A program made the position numbers and the translations under genes. 64,000 nt of DNA, from assembly GCF_022458895.1 (NCBI RefSeq), contig NZ_JAINFL010000011.1, positions 124,001 through 188,000 of the forward strand, written 5' to 3'. This document shows, piece after piece, positions 17,378-30,277 of the stretch (position 1 is its first letter; each line of letters starts with the position of its first letter). The notes beneath the pieces are model-generated. The model did not search any database. It was not told the DNA's origin and was given only the letters and a program-made list of their open reading frames with translations. This DNA is from Roseihalotalea indica. Lineage in GTDB: Bacteria; Bacteroidota; Bacteroidia; Cytophagales; Cyclobacteriaceae.

Positions 17378-18976
17378 GTGATACTCTCCTTTTTAAAAGC
17401 TCTCTCAGCGGCTATTCTATTCCTCATGCTGGCGGGCTGTTACAGCAAACAATCCGATACACGCCCTAATATTGTGCTTATCATGGCCGATGATATGGGC
17501 TATTCTGACATAGGTTACTATGGTTCTGAAATTCAGACTCCAAACCTGGACCGATTAGCTGAGGAAGGTATGCGAATGACCCAATTTTACAACACGGCCA
17601 AATGTACCGAAACCCGGGCTACCCTTTTAACCGGGCTTTACTTTCAACAGTCCAACAATCTGCTCAAATCCGATAATAACGTCACGCTGGCTGAGGTACT
17701 AAGAGAAAGTGGCTATCAGACGATCATGAGCGGAAAATGGCACCTGGGAAATTGGGAAGAAGAAGTAGACACTCCCAACAAACGGGGCTTTGACCATTAC
17801 TTTGGTTTTCTGTGCGGCGCGACTAATTTCTTTACCGGTCGCGACTATGGTACGGACCGCAACTACATGCGCATGGACCAGGAAGTATACGAAGCACCCG
17901 AAGATTTTTATACCACTGATGCATTTACCACATACGCCCTGGATCAGGTTTCCCAAGCCAGCCAGCAAGACTCTCCCTTCTTCCTGTATCTGGCCTATAA
18001 CGCACCTCACTACCCGCTTCAGGCACCTGAAGAAAACATTGAGAAGTATCGTGGTCGCTACCAAATGGGTTGGGACCGTCTTCGCGAGCAACGTCTTCAA
18101 AAAATGCACGAATTAGGTATCATCGACGAGCAGTGGCAGCTTTCACCACGCGACACATTAGCTCCATCGTGGGACGACCTTAGTCAGGATGAGCAACAGG
18201 AAGAACAACAGCTAATGGAAGTATACGCCGGCATGATCGACCGCCTGGATCAGCAAATCGGGCGATTGCTCAATCAGCTGGACTCGCTGGGCATTGCCGA
18301 TAACACGCTAGTCATGTTCTTATCCGATAACGGTGGCTGCCCCTTCGATGCTAACCGCACTCCGAACCTGTCTCCCGGCCCTGCTGAATCTTCCCGAACC
18401 TACGATACCGAATGGGCGCAAGCATCGAACACCCCGTTCCGTAAATACAAACAATGGATTCACGAGGGGGGCATCGCCACTCCCATGATCATCCGCTGGC
18501 CGGATCAAATCTCGCCTAACAGCATGAGCGGTCAGCCAGGACAAATTCTGGATATGATGCCTACCCTGGTTGAGGTTGCCAATGCTTCGTATCCGCAGAA
18601 GCACCAGAAGCACGATATTTTACCGATGGAAGGTGTCAGTCTGTTACCAATTTGGCAAGGAAATACCCTGGAACGAGAACGCCCTCTCTTCTGGGAATAC
18701 CGAGGCAGCCGCGCCCTTCGCGATGGCGACTGGAAACTAGTGGGAGAACGGGGCGGCCCGTGGGAATTGTATAACCTGGCGGAAGATCGCACCGAAATGA
18801 ACAACTTGATTGACCAGCAAGCCGATCGGGCAGCGAAGATGATACAGACCTTCGATGCCCAAGCCAAACGGGTTGGTGCAAGGACTTCGGAAGAAGCCAT
18901 GGCTATGCCCCTTAATCAGCAGGACCGTTACTTGTACGAAGATGAAAAAGGTGCCGCCAGTGCCGGTGAAGAGTAG
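17378..18976 (+). CDS. S1-family sulfatase, lipoprotein, with unusual CTETR active-site signature
   Basis: A sulfatase with a textbook lipobox (LMLAGC, Cys 21 from the GTG start) and the metal-binding opening NIVLIMADDMGYSDIGYYGS. The formylglycine motif reads C76-T-E-T-R80, then ATLLTG. The consensus is C/S-x-P/A-x-R, so Glu at the third place is atypical. Other family parts are present: GKWHLG, FLYLAYNAPHYPLQAP, MFLSDNGG and the closing RDGDWKLVGERGGPWELYNL. The frame extends upstream to a GTG at 17267, but the extension carries no signal. It probably removes sulfate from a glycan at the cell surface or periplasm. Confidence 0.88.
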   Translation: MILSFLKALSAAILFLMLAGCYSKQSDTRPNIVLIMADDMGYSDIGYYGSEIQTPNLDRLAEEGMRMTQFYNTAKCTETRATLLTGLYFQQSNNLLKSDNNVTLAEVLRESGYQTIMSGKWHLGNWEEEVDTPNKRGFDHYFGFLCGATNFFTGRDYGTDRNYMRMDQEVYEAPEDFYTTDAFTTYALDQVSQASQQDSPFFLYLAYNAPHYPLQAPEENIEKYRGRYQMGWDRLREQRLQKMHELGIIDEQWQLSPRDTLAPSWDDLSQDEQQEEQQLMEVYAGMIDRLDQQIGRLLNQLDSLGIADNTLVMFLSDNGGCPFDANRTPNLSPGPAESSRTYDTEWAQASNTPFRKYKQWIHEGGIATPMIIRWPDQISPNSMSGQPGQILDMMPTLVEVANASYPQKHQKHDILPMEGVSLLPIWQGNTLERERPLFWEYRGSRALRDGDWKLVGERGGPWELYNLAEDRTEMNNLIDQQADRAAKMIQTFDAQAKRVGARTSEEAMAMPLNQQDRYLYEDEKGAASAGEE

Positions 18977-19030
18977 TTTATTGCCATTGTTGATAGGTGG
19001 TCAATAAACAAATGTGTTCTAATGGCTTAA

Positions 19031-20488
19031 CTATTTCCCTGAAGTTTGCTGATTGATTTGTGCCTGTTCGTAAGCAGCATTGTATTTCGGATTTCGCTCA
19101 TCTGGCACCGGAGCATTAGTCTCCTTCCGCCAGTCTATTAGCAGTTGATGCAATTCTTTAGCTTTCTCCGGGTTCGTATCAGCCAGGTTATGCTCTTCAC
19201 CCACATCGTCTTTCAGGTTGTACAGCTCCAGTTCTCCGTCTTCAAAATATTCGTGCAGTTTCCAGTCACCCATCCGTACTACCGAGCCAGGACGCGTACG
19301 AAACAACGGATCTCGGCCCTGGTCTAGTTGCTCATGATAGGCTTGCAGGTAGATGGGAAAGTGCCAGAAAATGGGTCGCTCTGGCAAGTTTTTTTCGTTA
19401 AATAAGGGAGATATATCGATTCCATCCAGCAATGTATTGTTAGGTTTACCCCCTACCAGTGCTTGCAGCGTAGGGTAAATATCCATATTCGTAACCGGGG
19501 TCTCTGAGCGGCTTCCGGCCTTAATATGGCCTTTCCAGCGAATGATCATTGGCACCCGAATACCTCCTTCGTAATAAGAGCCTTTTCCAGCTCGCAAGGG
19601 TTGCTGGCTGGAGATCGCCCGAATTCCCCCGTTGTCAGATGTCAGGACGATGAGCGTATTATCAGCAAGCCCTCGTTCATCCAACACGGTTATAATGCGC
19701 CCCACATTCTGGTCAACCGAGGCTACCATGGCGGCGTAGTCGGGCCGCCCTTGTCCGTTGGATGCTGGTTTATCTTTAAACTTCTCAATAAGCTCTTCTT
19801 TACCCATGATGGGAGTGTGTACTGAGTAATAAGGCAGGTACAAAAAGAAGGTGGTGTCCTCATTATTTTCCAGAAAATTGATCGCCTCGCTGGTGAGCCG
19901 ATCGGTCAGGTATTCCCCTTCCGGGCCATTATCCAGATGATCTACGTTATACGGACTGAAGTATCCGCCCTTTCCCGGATTACCCCGGGTGCTGCCTCCT
20001 ACGTTTACTAGAAACCCCTGCGTTGTGGGGTCTTCGCCCAGGTGCCACTTGCCAAATGTACCAGTTACATAACCTCTGTCCCGAAGCATTTCGGCCAGCG
20101 TATATACTGAGTCAGCCAGCACTTCGGTATTTTTAGTGGGAATTAACTGCCGGGTTCGGGTATCGCCCCGGTCCGATGGGCTAACCGTATAAATTCCATG
20201 ACGAGGGGTATTCATTCCGGAGATCAGGCAGGCCCGGCTGGGGGCACAGTTAGCCGCCTGAGCGTATGCCTGCGTAAACAGCAGACCTTCGGATGCCAGG
20301 CGGTCAATATTCGGAGTTTCATAGTATTGACTACCCATACATCCTAAATCTTTCCACCCGAGATCATCTACATTGATATAAATTATGTTGGGAAGATTCT
20401 TTTGGGCCAGAAGCGTTCCGCTCAGGGCTATAAGTGCAACGACTACGCTGACAGCCCGAAGGCCAATCTGTATCAAACTGAGTTTCAT
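19031..20488 (-). CDS. S1-family sulfatase (secreted)
   Basis: A 485-residue sulfatase with a Sec signal peptide ending in LLAQ. It has the metal ligands in NIIYINVDDLGWKDLGC and the canonical formylglycine signature C81-A-P-S-R, followed by ACLISG. Later motifs are GKWHLG, FFLYLPYYSVHTPI, LTSDNGG and GDWKLHEYFEDGELELYNL. I start at the ATG at 20488; the longer frame to 20551 adds 21 residues without signal character. It converges with the preceding sulfatase, 54 bp apart. Activity needs a formylglycine-generating enzyme or anSME encoded elsewhere. Confidence 0.92.
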   Translation of the reverse strand: MKLSLIQIGLRAVSVVVALIALSGTLLAQKNLPNIIYINVDDLGWKDLGCMGSQYYETPNIDRLASEGLLFTQAYAQAANCAPSRACLISGMNTPRHGIYTVSPSDRGDTRTRQLIPTKNTEVLADSVYTLAEMLRDRGYVTGTFGKWHLGEDPTTQGFLVNVGGSTRGNPGKGGYFSPYNVDHLDNGPEGEYLTDRLTSEAINFLENNEDTTFFLYLPYYSVHTPIMGKEELIEKFKDKPASNGQGRPDYAAMVASVDQNVGRIITVLDERGLADNTLIVLTSDNGGIRAISSQQPLRAGKGSYYEGGIRVPMIIRWKGHIKAGSRSETPVTNMDIYPTLQALVGGKPNNTLLDGIDISPLFNEKNLPERPIFWHFPIYLQAYHEQLDQGRDPLFRTRPGSVVRMGDWKLHEYFEDGELELYNLKDDVGEEHNLADTNPEKAKELHQLLIDWRKETNAPVPDERNPKYNAAYEQAQINQQTSGK

Positions 20489-20633
20489 CAAAATGTTAGG
20501 TTGAGTATTTACTGTCATCTTCAAAAGCAATGAGATGAAGCCTATTGGCAAAATACCAACTTTTTACTTAAACCAGTTGCATGTCATACGCATAACAACC
20601 AATTTGTCATTGCTTTCAATGTATACGACCTAA

Positions 20634-23954
<3,321 letters not shown>

Positions 23955-24072
23955 AATAACATTGATTGTTGAATGGTTAGATTGTTAGTAAGCTTAGTAT
24001 AGCATCTTAGTTCATTATTCATTACTCATCAATCATTATTCACTATTCATTATTAAAACCTAAACTATACAC

Positions 24073-25551
24073 ATGAATTTCAGTAAGTTAAACGTATGGA
24101 CGCTGATCGTTTTTCTATGTAGCGTGGTAATGGCCGGTTGCTCATCGGAAGCTCAGAAAAACGACGAACAAGCATCATCTACATCACCACCCAACATTAT
24201 CTACATTCTAGCGGATGATCTGGGCTACGGCGACTTAAGCTGTTATGGTCAGAGCAAATTTGAAACTCCTAATATCGACCGGCTGGCCGCCCAGGGTATG
24301 TTGTTTACGCAGCACTACTCCGGCAGCACCGTATGTGCCCCCTCCCGCTCTGCCCTTATGACGGGCCTGCATACGGGCCACACTCCCATTCGCGGCAATA
24401 AGGAAATCCGGCCGGAGGGGCAGTTTCCTATGCCAGCCAGCACTGTTACCTTAGCCGAAGTGCTCAAAAAGGCAGGCTATGCTACTGGCGCTTTTGGAAA
24501 GTGGGGGCTGGGTTTTCCCGGCTCAGAAGGTGACCCAAATAACCAGGGCTTTGATGAGTTTTTTGGCTACAACTGCCAGCGATTTGGCCACAACTACTAC
24601 ACCCAGCACCTGTGGCATAATCAGGATTCTATTGTGCTGGAAGGCAATGCGGGAACCCAGACCGGAACCTACGCACCGTCATTAATCCACGAAAAAACGC
24701 TGGCTTTTATTGATCAGCATCAGGATGAACCATTTTTTCTGTATGTGCCCAGCATTATCCCCCATGCCGAGCTGGTAGCTCCGGCAGAAGTGATGGGTGA
24801 ATACAGTGGGAAATTCTCACCCGAAACGCCGTATGAAGGAGTCGACAGCGGGGATGATTACCGGGAAGGACCGTACGGATCACAGGAAGAACCACATGCC
24901 GCCTTTGTAGCCATGATCTCCATACTGGACCAGCAGGTTGGCGAAATTATGGAAAAAGTGGAGTCACTTGGGCTGGAAGATAACACGTTGATCATTTTCA
25001 CTTCCGACAATGGCCCCCACCAGGAAGGGGGTGCTGACCCGGAGTTTTTCGATAGCAACGGTGAGCTTCGCGGCTTCAAACGTGACCTGTACGAAGGTGG
25101 TATCCGCGTGCCTATGATTGCACGCTGGCCCGGCAAGATTGAAGCTGGCAGCGAAAGTGATCATATCTCTGCTTTCTGGGATGTCTTCCCTACGGTAGCC
25201 GCTCTGGCTGGTCTTGATAACACGCCTAAGTCCGATGGCATTTCGTTTGCCTCCACCCTACTGGGAGAATCAGGGCAGGAAGAACATGATTATCTGTATT
25301 GGGAATTTCATGAAAAAGGGGGGCGGCTGGCGGCTCGGAAAGGGGACTGGAAAGCCGTACAGTACGAGGTGCTGGAGAATCCGGATAACCCCATTGAACT
25401 GTATAATCTGGCCGAAGACGTAGCCGAAGAACATAACGTGGCCGATGAACATCCGGAGATTGTAGCCGAGATGGAAAAGATCATCAAAACCACCCGCACT
25501 CCTTCACCAGTTTTCACTTTTGATCAGGGCACGTATCTGAATGCGAAGTAA
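24073..25551 (+). CDS. S1-family sulfatase (lipoprotein, arylsulfatase A-like)
   Basis: A 492-residue sulfatase with a strong lipobox (VVMAGC, Cys 23). The metal-binding opening is NIIYILADDLGYGDLSCYG and the canonical formylglycine motif is C88-A-P-S-R, followed by SALMTGLHTG. Further motifs are GKWGLG, SDNGPHQEGG and KGDWKAVQYEVLENPDNP. The gene follows the GH2 enzyme on the same strand after 118 bp. That gap is filled by a run of CATTATTCA-like repeats (about 24008-24054), so it may be co-transcribed. Confidence 0.92.
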   Translation: MNFSKLNVWTLIVFLCSVVMAGCSSEAQKNDEQASSTSPPNIIYILADDLGYGDLSCYGQSKFETPNIDRLAAQGMLFTQHYSGSTVCAPSRSALMTGLHTGHTPIRGNKEIRPEGQFPMPASTVTLAEVLKKAGYATGAFGKWGLGFPGSEGDPNNQGFDEFFGYNCQRFGHNYYTQHLWHNQDSIVLEGNAGTQTGTYAPSLIHEKTLAFIDQHQDEPFFLYVPSIIPHAELVAPAEVMGEYSGKFSPETPYEGVDSGDDYREGPYGSQEEPHAAFVAMISILDQQVGEIMEKVESLGLEDNTLIIFTSDNGPHQEGGADPEFFDSNGELRGFKRDLYEGGIRVPMIARWPGKIEAGSESDHISAFWDVFPTVAALAGLDNTPKSDGISFASTLLGESGQEEHDYLYWEFHEKGGRLAARKGDWKAVQYEVLENPDNPIELYNLAEDVAEEHNVADEHPEIVAEMEKIIKTTRTPSPVFTFDQGTYLNAK

Positions 25552-25572
25552 AGCCTCAAGTATATAAATCAC

Positions 25573-25609
25573 TCAGGAGGTGAGCGCCCGTTTTTCGTTC
25601 ATCTCCTGA
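25573..25609. terminator. Inverted repeat between convergent genes, probable bidirectional terminator
   Basis: A 14-bp stem (TCAGGAGGTGAGCG / CGTTCATCTCCTGA, two G-T pairs) lies between the convergent sulfatase and carboxypeptidase genes. It has a loop containing five T. There is no classic T tract after it in either direction, so termination strength is uncertain. Confidence 0.55.
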
Positions 25610-25635
25610 TATTTCCCTTCACTGTCCTACCTAGC

Positions 25636-26871
25636 TCATTGCACCGCTACAGCAATGACTTTTACCAAACCGGAGCCTAATGCAAGCCAGTCCTGTACTG
25701 ATCTTCGGGCACCCAGCTTATCTACTTTCTCCACCTTCAATTCCATCAAGTAAGCAGGAAGTTGCTCCTCTGCCCAAAGGGCCTGATTCACGGTCATCCT
25801 TCCGGCTTTGCCAGCTGTAGTGGTCTCCGGCATCTCGCGCAAGCCTTCTTCCGACTCAAAGGAAGTATGCTGCACCATTTCATTCCACACTCGCTGACCT
25901 ACCGGCAAATCCGGCCCCTGTATGTAATCGGCCGACTCGGTATTATGCAGCGTCAGAAAAAAATCAATGCTGTTTCCTTCGGATAGCCAGTCAACGATGG
26001 CTGTCTTCTGAGCCTGTATCTCGGGCATTTCTTCTGACTTTACTAAATCCCAGTTACGGTTCAGGTCGTGCCCAAATTTATTAAACCGAACCCCGCCCCG
26101 GGCCACTCCGTCGGGGTCGGCCATCGGGATAATCTTAAAAGCAAATTGATCCAGCAGCGCATCCCCTTCCTCCGTATCCAACAGGTACCGAAGAGCTCCT
26201 TCCATTACCCAGGAAGTACCCGATTCCCAGGAATGCTGCCGGGCCATTATCCAGACTACCTTTTTATGCTCCAGCGGTACATCCGGGTGAGTAATGGTTA
26301 AAAGCTGAATGGGTGTTCCCTCGGCAGTCTGCCCGATGTCCTGCTGAGAGAGGCTGGGATGATCTTCATAAGCAGCCAGAAGGGTTTCAAGATCTGCGGT
26401 GGTGTAGGGTGGTTGGTGGGCAATCCAGATGGTATCCTGTTCAGGGGTAATCTTCAGTCGTAACTCTACCTTTTCTTCATTCCACACCACCTCATCATCG
26501 GTCAGGTGACGCCAGGTAGATTGATCGTAGCTGATGACGGGGCGGGTTTCAGAGGTGATGGCGTGGGCACCGGGTTTGTAGTTGTATTCCCCAACCAATT
26601 CGGTAAGCTCAATTGTCAGGGGTTGGTCTTTGGCTCCTTCCAGGCGGAAGTAGTACCAGCTGGCCTGTCGGTTCCGGTTATCCCAATCGGATTCGCCTTC
26701 TACGGCACATCGCCAGTGGGCCTTGCTCACCTGTTCTACCTTCCCTAAGCTTCCGGCCTCAAAATCGGTGTGTATGGAAATTTCATCCTTGTTCTCCGTC
26801 TTTTCTTCGGTGGTTTGCTGGCAGGATAATAAGGTTAAGAAAAAGAGACTGGCGAGTGTATATAATCTCAT
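25636..26871 (-). CDS. M14-family zinc carboxypeptidase (lipoprotein)
   Basis: A 411-residue protein with a short signal ending in LLSC (Cys 17). An N-terminal beta domain of about 150 residues (WYYFRLEGAKDQPLTIELTEL) is of the type that precedes cytosolic-carboxypeptidase-like M14 enzymes. The catalytic domain shows the zinc motif HSWESG (HxxE), the third zinc ligand in LTLHNTES, the substrate-binding FNKFGHDLNRNWD and the catalytic Glu in AYLMELKVEK. It would trim C-terminal residues from peptides. It is the last of five minus-strand secreted hydrolases. Confidence 0.87.
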   Translation of the reverse strand: MRLYTLASLFFLTLLSCQQTTEEKTENKDEISIHTDFEAGSLGKVEQVSKAHWRCAVEGESDWDNRNRQASWYYFRLEGAKDQPLTIELTELVGEYNYKPGAHAITSETRPVISYDQSTWRHLTDDEVVWNEEKVELRLKITPEQDTIWIAHQPPYTTADLETLLAAYEDHPSLSQQDIGQTAEGTPIQLLTITHPDVPLEHKKVVWIMARQHSWESGTSWVMEGALRYLLDTEEGDALLDQFAFKIIPMADPDGVARGGVRFNKFGHDLNRNWDLVKSEEMPEIQAQKTAIVDWLSEGNSIDFFLTLHNTESADYIQGPDLPVGQRVWNEMVQHTSFESEEGLREMPETTTAGKAGRMTVNQALWAEEQLPAYLMELKVEKVDKLGARRSVQDWLALGSGLVKVIAVAVQ

Positions 26872-26901
26872 CTCTGAAAAGATTTAATAGGATGTTGTAT
26901 C

Positions 26902-26947
26902 AAAAAAAGCAGGAATATCGGTAGCCAATAAGCTATGATATTCCTGC
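26902..26947 (-). terminator. Rho-independent terminator after the M20 peptidase gene
   Basis: On the minus strand an 11-bp stem (GCAGGAATATC / GATATTCCTGC) with an inner TAGC/GCTA extension is followed by seven T. A weaker hairpin at 26973-26998 (CGATTTTCT / AGAAAATCG) stands between it and the M20 stop. The M14 gene therefore probably has its own promoter. Confidence 0.85.
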
Positions 26948-27019
26948 ATGATGAAAACGGCTCTTTAAAATACGATTTTCTGAAAGATGAGAAAATCGCC
27001 AGGTGTGAAATTTTTGGGG

Positions 27020-28345
27020 CTATTTGGCAAATCCCGCTTCGGCTAATAGAAGCACCAGGGTTCGCTGGGTAGCCAGATAACTATCTTTCGGAAGGTACCA
27101 TTCGTCTAGCGAGTGGGCTTTGCCTCCGTCGCCTCCGGCCCCAATGGTTACGGCGGGTACTCCTTTACTGATCGGGGTATTGGAATTGGTAGAACCGGTT
27201 CTCAGATTGGGCTTTCCGCCAAACTGCTGGGTAGCGGCAATGGCTCGCTGCACCAGGGCCAGATCAGCCGGTAACTTGCCGGACGGACGGTCGCCAATCA
27301 TTTCTACTTTCACTTCCAGGTCCGGGCCACTTCGCTTCACGGCATTTTCTTCCTTCAGGGCTTTCTGAACGGCATCCTGCAACAGCTTATCAATACCCTC
27401 CAGTTTCTCCGGGCTTTCCGAACGCATATCCACCTGCATCCACGATTCAAACGGGATGGCGTTCACCGATGTACCACCACCGATCACTCCTACATTGTAG
27501 CTGGTTCGCGGACCTTCTTTGGTAAACTCGTCGGCAGCCTCGGAAAAATAGGTAATGGCTTTTCCCAAAGCATGATGCGGGTTCACTAAGCCAAAAGCAC
27601 CCCAAGAGTGTCCACCGGGACCAACGTACGTGATCTTATATCGATGAGAACCTAGCCCCACATGGGTGATCCGGTCCAGGCCACCCCCATCCACGGCGAT
27701 GTAGGAGTCTATCTGAGGGCCACCTTCGCGAAACAGATACTTCACTCCGCGCAGGTCACCCAGGCCTTCCTCGCCAACGGTACCGATGAACAGCACATCG
27801 CTTTCAGTTTCAATATCGTTCTCTTCCATGGCCTGAAGTACAGCCAGCACCATTGCCAGTCCGCGGGTGTCGTCTACAATGCCGGGGGCAAAGAGGGTGT
27901 CGCCTTTCTGCTTCACGGTCACGTCAGTTTCTTCAGGAAAGACGGTATCCAGGTGGGCTTCCAGCACCACAGTTTTGTCGCTGGACTTTCCTTTACGCAG
28001 TCCGATAGCGTTTCCTTCTTCATCAATCCAGACCGAATCGGCACCGTATTGCTTTAGCATCTCTGCGTATTTGGCGGCTCGTTTCTCTTCTTTGAATGGC
28101 GGAGCGGGAATCTCGGTAAGTGTAATCAGATTTTCCAGGGCCTTATCTTCCGTATTCTGGATGGCTTGCAGGGCAGTTTGTACTTTTTTGTTTTTGGCGA
28201 TGGATGATACTTCTTTTCCGTATTTTTTATCAACCGCAACTTCTTCCGAATCTCCGTTTTGAGCCCGAAGGGATTGAAAAGATAAAGCCAGTATAGTCAT
28301 TCCGGCCAGCATCATTCGTAGGAAAGGGGTAGTGGTGTAACTCAT
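27020..28345 (-). CDS. M20-family metallopeptidase (secreted)
   Basis: A 441-residue enzyme with a signal peptide ending in SLRAQ. The dinuclear zinc site can be traced: LEAHLDTVF (His, catalytic Asp), GIVDDTRG (bridging Asp), GTVGEEGLGD (catalytic Glu pair), IAVDGGG, and the final His in GGKAHSLDEWY. A dimerisation domain sits in the middle (GPGGHSWGAFG). The family includes di- and tripeptidases (PepT-like) and aminoacylases. The export signal suggests peptide hydrolysis in the periplasm. Confidence 0.88.
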   Translation of the reverse strand: MSYTTTPFLRMMLAGMTILALSFQSLRAQNGDSEEVAVDKKYGKEVSSIAKNKKVQTALQAIQNTEDKALENLITLTEIPAPPFKEEKRAAKYAEMLKQYGADSVWIDEEGNAIGLRKGKSSDKTVVLEAHLDTVFPEETDVTVKQKGDTLFAPGIVDDTRGLAMVLAVLQAMEENDIETESDVLFIGTVGEEGLGDLRGVKYLFREGGPQIDSYIAVDGGGLDRITHVGLGSHRYKITYVGPGGHSWGAFGLVNPHHALGKAITYFSEAADEFTKEGPRTSYNVGVIGGGTSVNAIPFESWMQVDMRSESPEKLEGIDKLLQDAVQKALKEENAVKRSGPDLEVKVEMIGDRPSGKLPADLALVQRAIAATQQFGGKPNLRTGSTNSNTPISKGVPAVTIGAGGDGGKAHSLDEWYLPKDSYLATQRTLVLLLAEAGFAK

Positions 28346-28430
28346 AAATTTGTTTTTTGATGTTTGGTTTGTGGGGTTAGAAATTTAGTTGGTATGATCA
28401 CTCATATAAATCAGTTTTTCAATTTTTAAT

Positions 28431-30080
28431 TTACTCGGGAGCACCTGCGGCACCTTCCCAGTCGGGGTCGGCCACTCCGGTGAAGGTTTTGGTTTCCGGA
28501 TTGTAGATGACGGCATGAACGCGGCCAAAGCGGGCTTCTTCGGCAATTTCTTTCACATTAAATCCGTGTGCTTCAATGGCTTTTACGGTTTCATCATTCC
28601 AACCTTCGGCGCTGTGCATTTCCAGCAGTACGGTATCTTCATCGGCGTACACGCGGGGTAATGCCAGAGCTTCTTCCAGCGATTTTTGCTGATCAACTAC
28701 CCGGCTAATCACTGAGACAATGGCAGTCGGAATTCGCGAACCACCGGCCGCTCCTAATGCCAGAAACGGCTCATCACCTTGGCTGAGCACCATTGGTGAA
28801 ATATGGGACGCGGCTCGCTGTCCGGGCTCAAACTCTCCCAGGTATCCGCCCAAGGTCACCGCGTATAGAAAGCCCAGGCCATCGGTCGCTACTTTAGAAC
28901 CCATGTTTGGCCCCAGTGATTGGGTGAGTGCGACCATCATGCCACTACTATCGGCGGTGGATAGATGCGTAGTATGTCCCATTTCAGCCCGCCAGCTTGC
29001 AGGTATATTCGTAGAATTATTAGATTTCAGAGCCGTGGTTTCGCTAGTTCCTGCCAGCAGCGCTTGAGCATACTCATCGGTGATAAGAATAGGAATGGAG
29101 TCTTCGGTCTGATGGCGCCGATCCTGATAGCCCAGCTCCATTGCCTGATAGAGATTAGCTGCCCAATCATCTTCATCCTCAGGTTCGGGCATTTGCTCAA
29201 TCAGGTTGAGGATTTCCAGTGTAATAGCGCCATACGAAGGCATGGATAGACCATAAACATCATATCCTTCGAATTCGCTATGCAGAACCTCAGCATCTCG
29301 GGCTTCGTATCCGGCCAAATCCTCTTGAGTGATGATACCTCCGTTGGCCTCCATATCCTGCGCGATTTTTTCAGCTATCGCTCCTTTATAAAATGCATCA
29401 CCCCCGCCGTCAGCAATTTGACGCAAGGTATTGGCCAGGTCTTTCTGGACAAACAGCTCTCCGGCTGCGTAGGTAGAGGAATCAGCTTTAAGAAAATACT
29501 TGCTGCTCCCGGCAAACTCTTTCAAACGGTCTTGCTGCGAATGGTGACGGGCAGCGGCCATCGGTAACAATTCGTATCCATTTTCGGCGTAGCCAATAGC
29601 GGGTTGAATAACTGTACTTAGCGGCAGGCTTCCGTAATCGGCCAGCAATTTGGTAAGACCCGCTACCACTCCGGGAATACCGATAGTTGCATAGCCGTAG
29701 GGTGCTTTGGGAGCGGTAGCAGCATCGTAGGTTAATGGGGCCTGGGTAGTCGCATCTACTCCTTTCACCGTGCCATCGGGTAGGCGAACAATGGCTTGCA
29801 GGCGTCCTCCCAAGCCGCTCATACTGGGTTCTACCACTGCGAGGGCAAAAGCCGAAGCAACCGCGGCATCTACGGCATTACCACCCTGTCTGAGCATTTC
29901 TACTCCGGCCTTCGTGGCCAGTGGATGCGCAGCCGATACCATGCCCCCCGGAGAAGTATCTGTTTGGGAAAGCTCGGTTTCTGATGTGGGTTTTTGTTGG
30001 TCGGTTGAAGATTGGCAGGCGAGTAAAAAGGATACGAACAAGGCTAGGTACCCGGTACTAGTCCATCGGAAATATTTCAT
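28431..30080 (-). CDS. ggt: Gamma-glutamyltransferase (lipoprotein)
   Basis: A 549-residue enzyme with a lipobox (SFLLAC). The N-terminal signature is SAAHPLATKAGVEMLRQGG, followed by NAVDAAVASAFALAVVEPSM. The autoprocessing site is T370 in MGHTTHLSTADSSG, where the new N-terminal Thr becomes the nucleophile. The small subunit contains SHISPMVLSQGDEPFLALG and GGSRIPTAI. It transfers or hydrolyses gamma-glutamyl groups, for example from glutathione. Lipidation instead of simple periplasmic export is notable. It lies in a row of secreted peptidases. Confidence 0.92.
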   Translation of the reverse strand: MKYFRWTSTGYLALFVSFLLACQSSTDQQKPTSETELSQTDTSPGGMVSAAHPLATKAGVEMLRQGGNAVDAAVASAFALAVVEPSMSGLGGRLQAIVRLPDGTVKGVDATTQAPLTYDAATAPKAPYGYATIGIPGVVAGLTKLLADYGSLPLSTVIQPAIGYAENGYELLPMAAARHHSQQDRLKEFAGSSKYFLKADSSTYAAGELFVQKDLANTLRQIADGGGDAFYKGAIAEKIAQDMEANGGIITQEDLAGYEARDAEVLHSEFEGYDVYGLSMPSYGAITLEILNLIEQMPEPEDEDDWAANLYQAMELGYQDRRHQTEDSIPILITDEYAQALLAGTSETTALKSNNSTNIPASWRAEMGHTTHLSTADSSGMMVALTQSLGPNMGSKVATDGLGFLYAVTLGGYLGEFEPGQRAASHISPMVLSQGDEPFLALGAAGGSRIPTAIVSVISRVVDQQKSLEEALALPRVYADEDTVLLEMHSAEGWNDETVKAIEAHGFNVKEIAEEARFGRVHAVIYNPETKTFTGVADPDWEGAAGAPE

Positions 30081-30277
30081 AATGAGTAAGGATGCGTAGG
30101 TTATAATATAGAAAGATACTTTTGATGTTGATATTACTTTGGTTTAGGGTGAATTCAAAAAAGATGGTTAGTAATTTCGTTAGTATTGGATTTAAACCCA
30201 ATGCTGAAAACGCATTATAGTTGGTTTGTTACGTATATCTTGATTGGCATTAGTCAGGTGCGTCGCCCGATCGCTCA

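Noticed and set aside
24008..24054. CATTATTCA-like short repeats, considered as a CRISPR or minisatellite
   Set aside because: The units are irregular, only 8-10 bp, with no spacer structure. It is low-complexity intergenic DNA.
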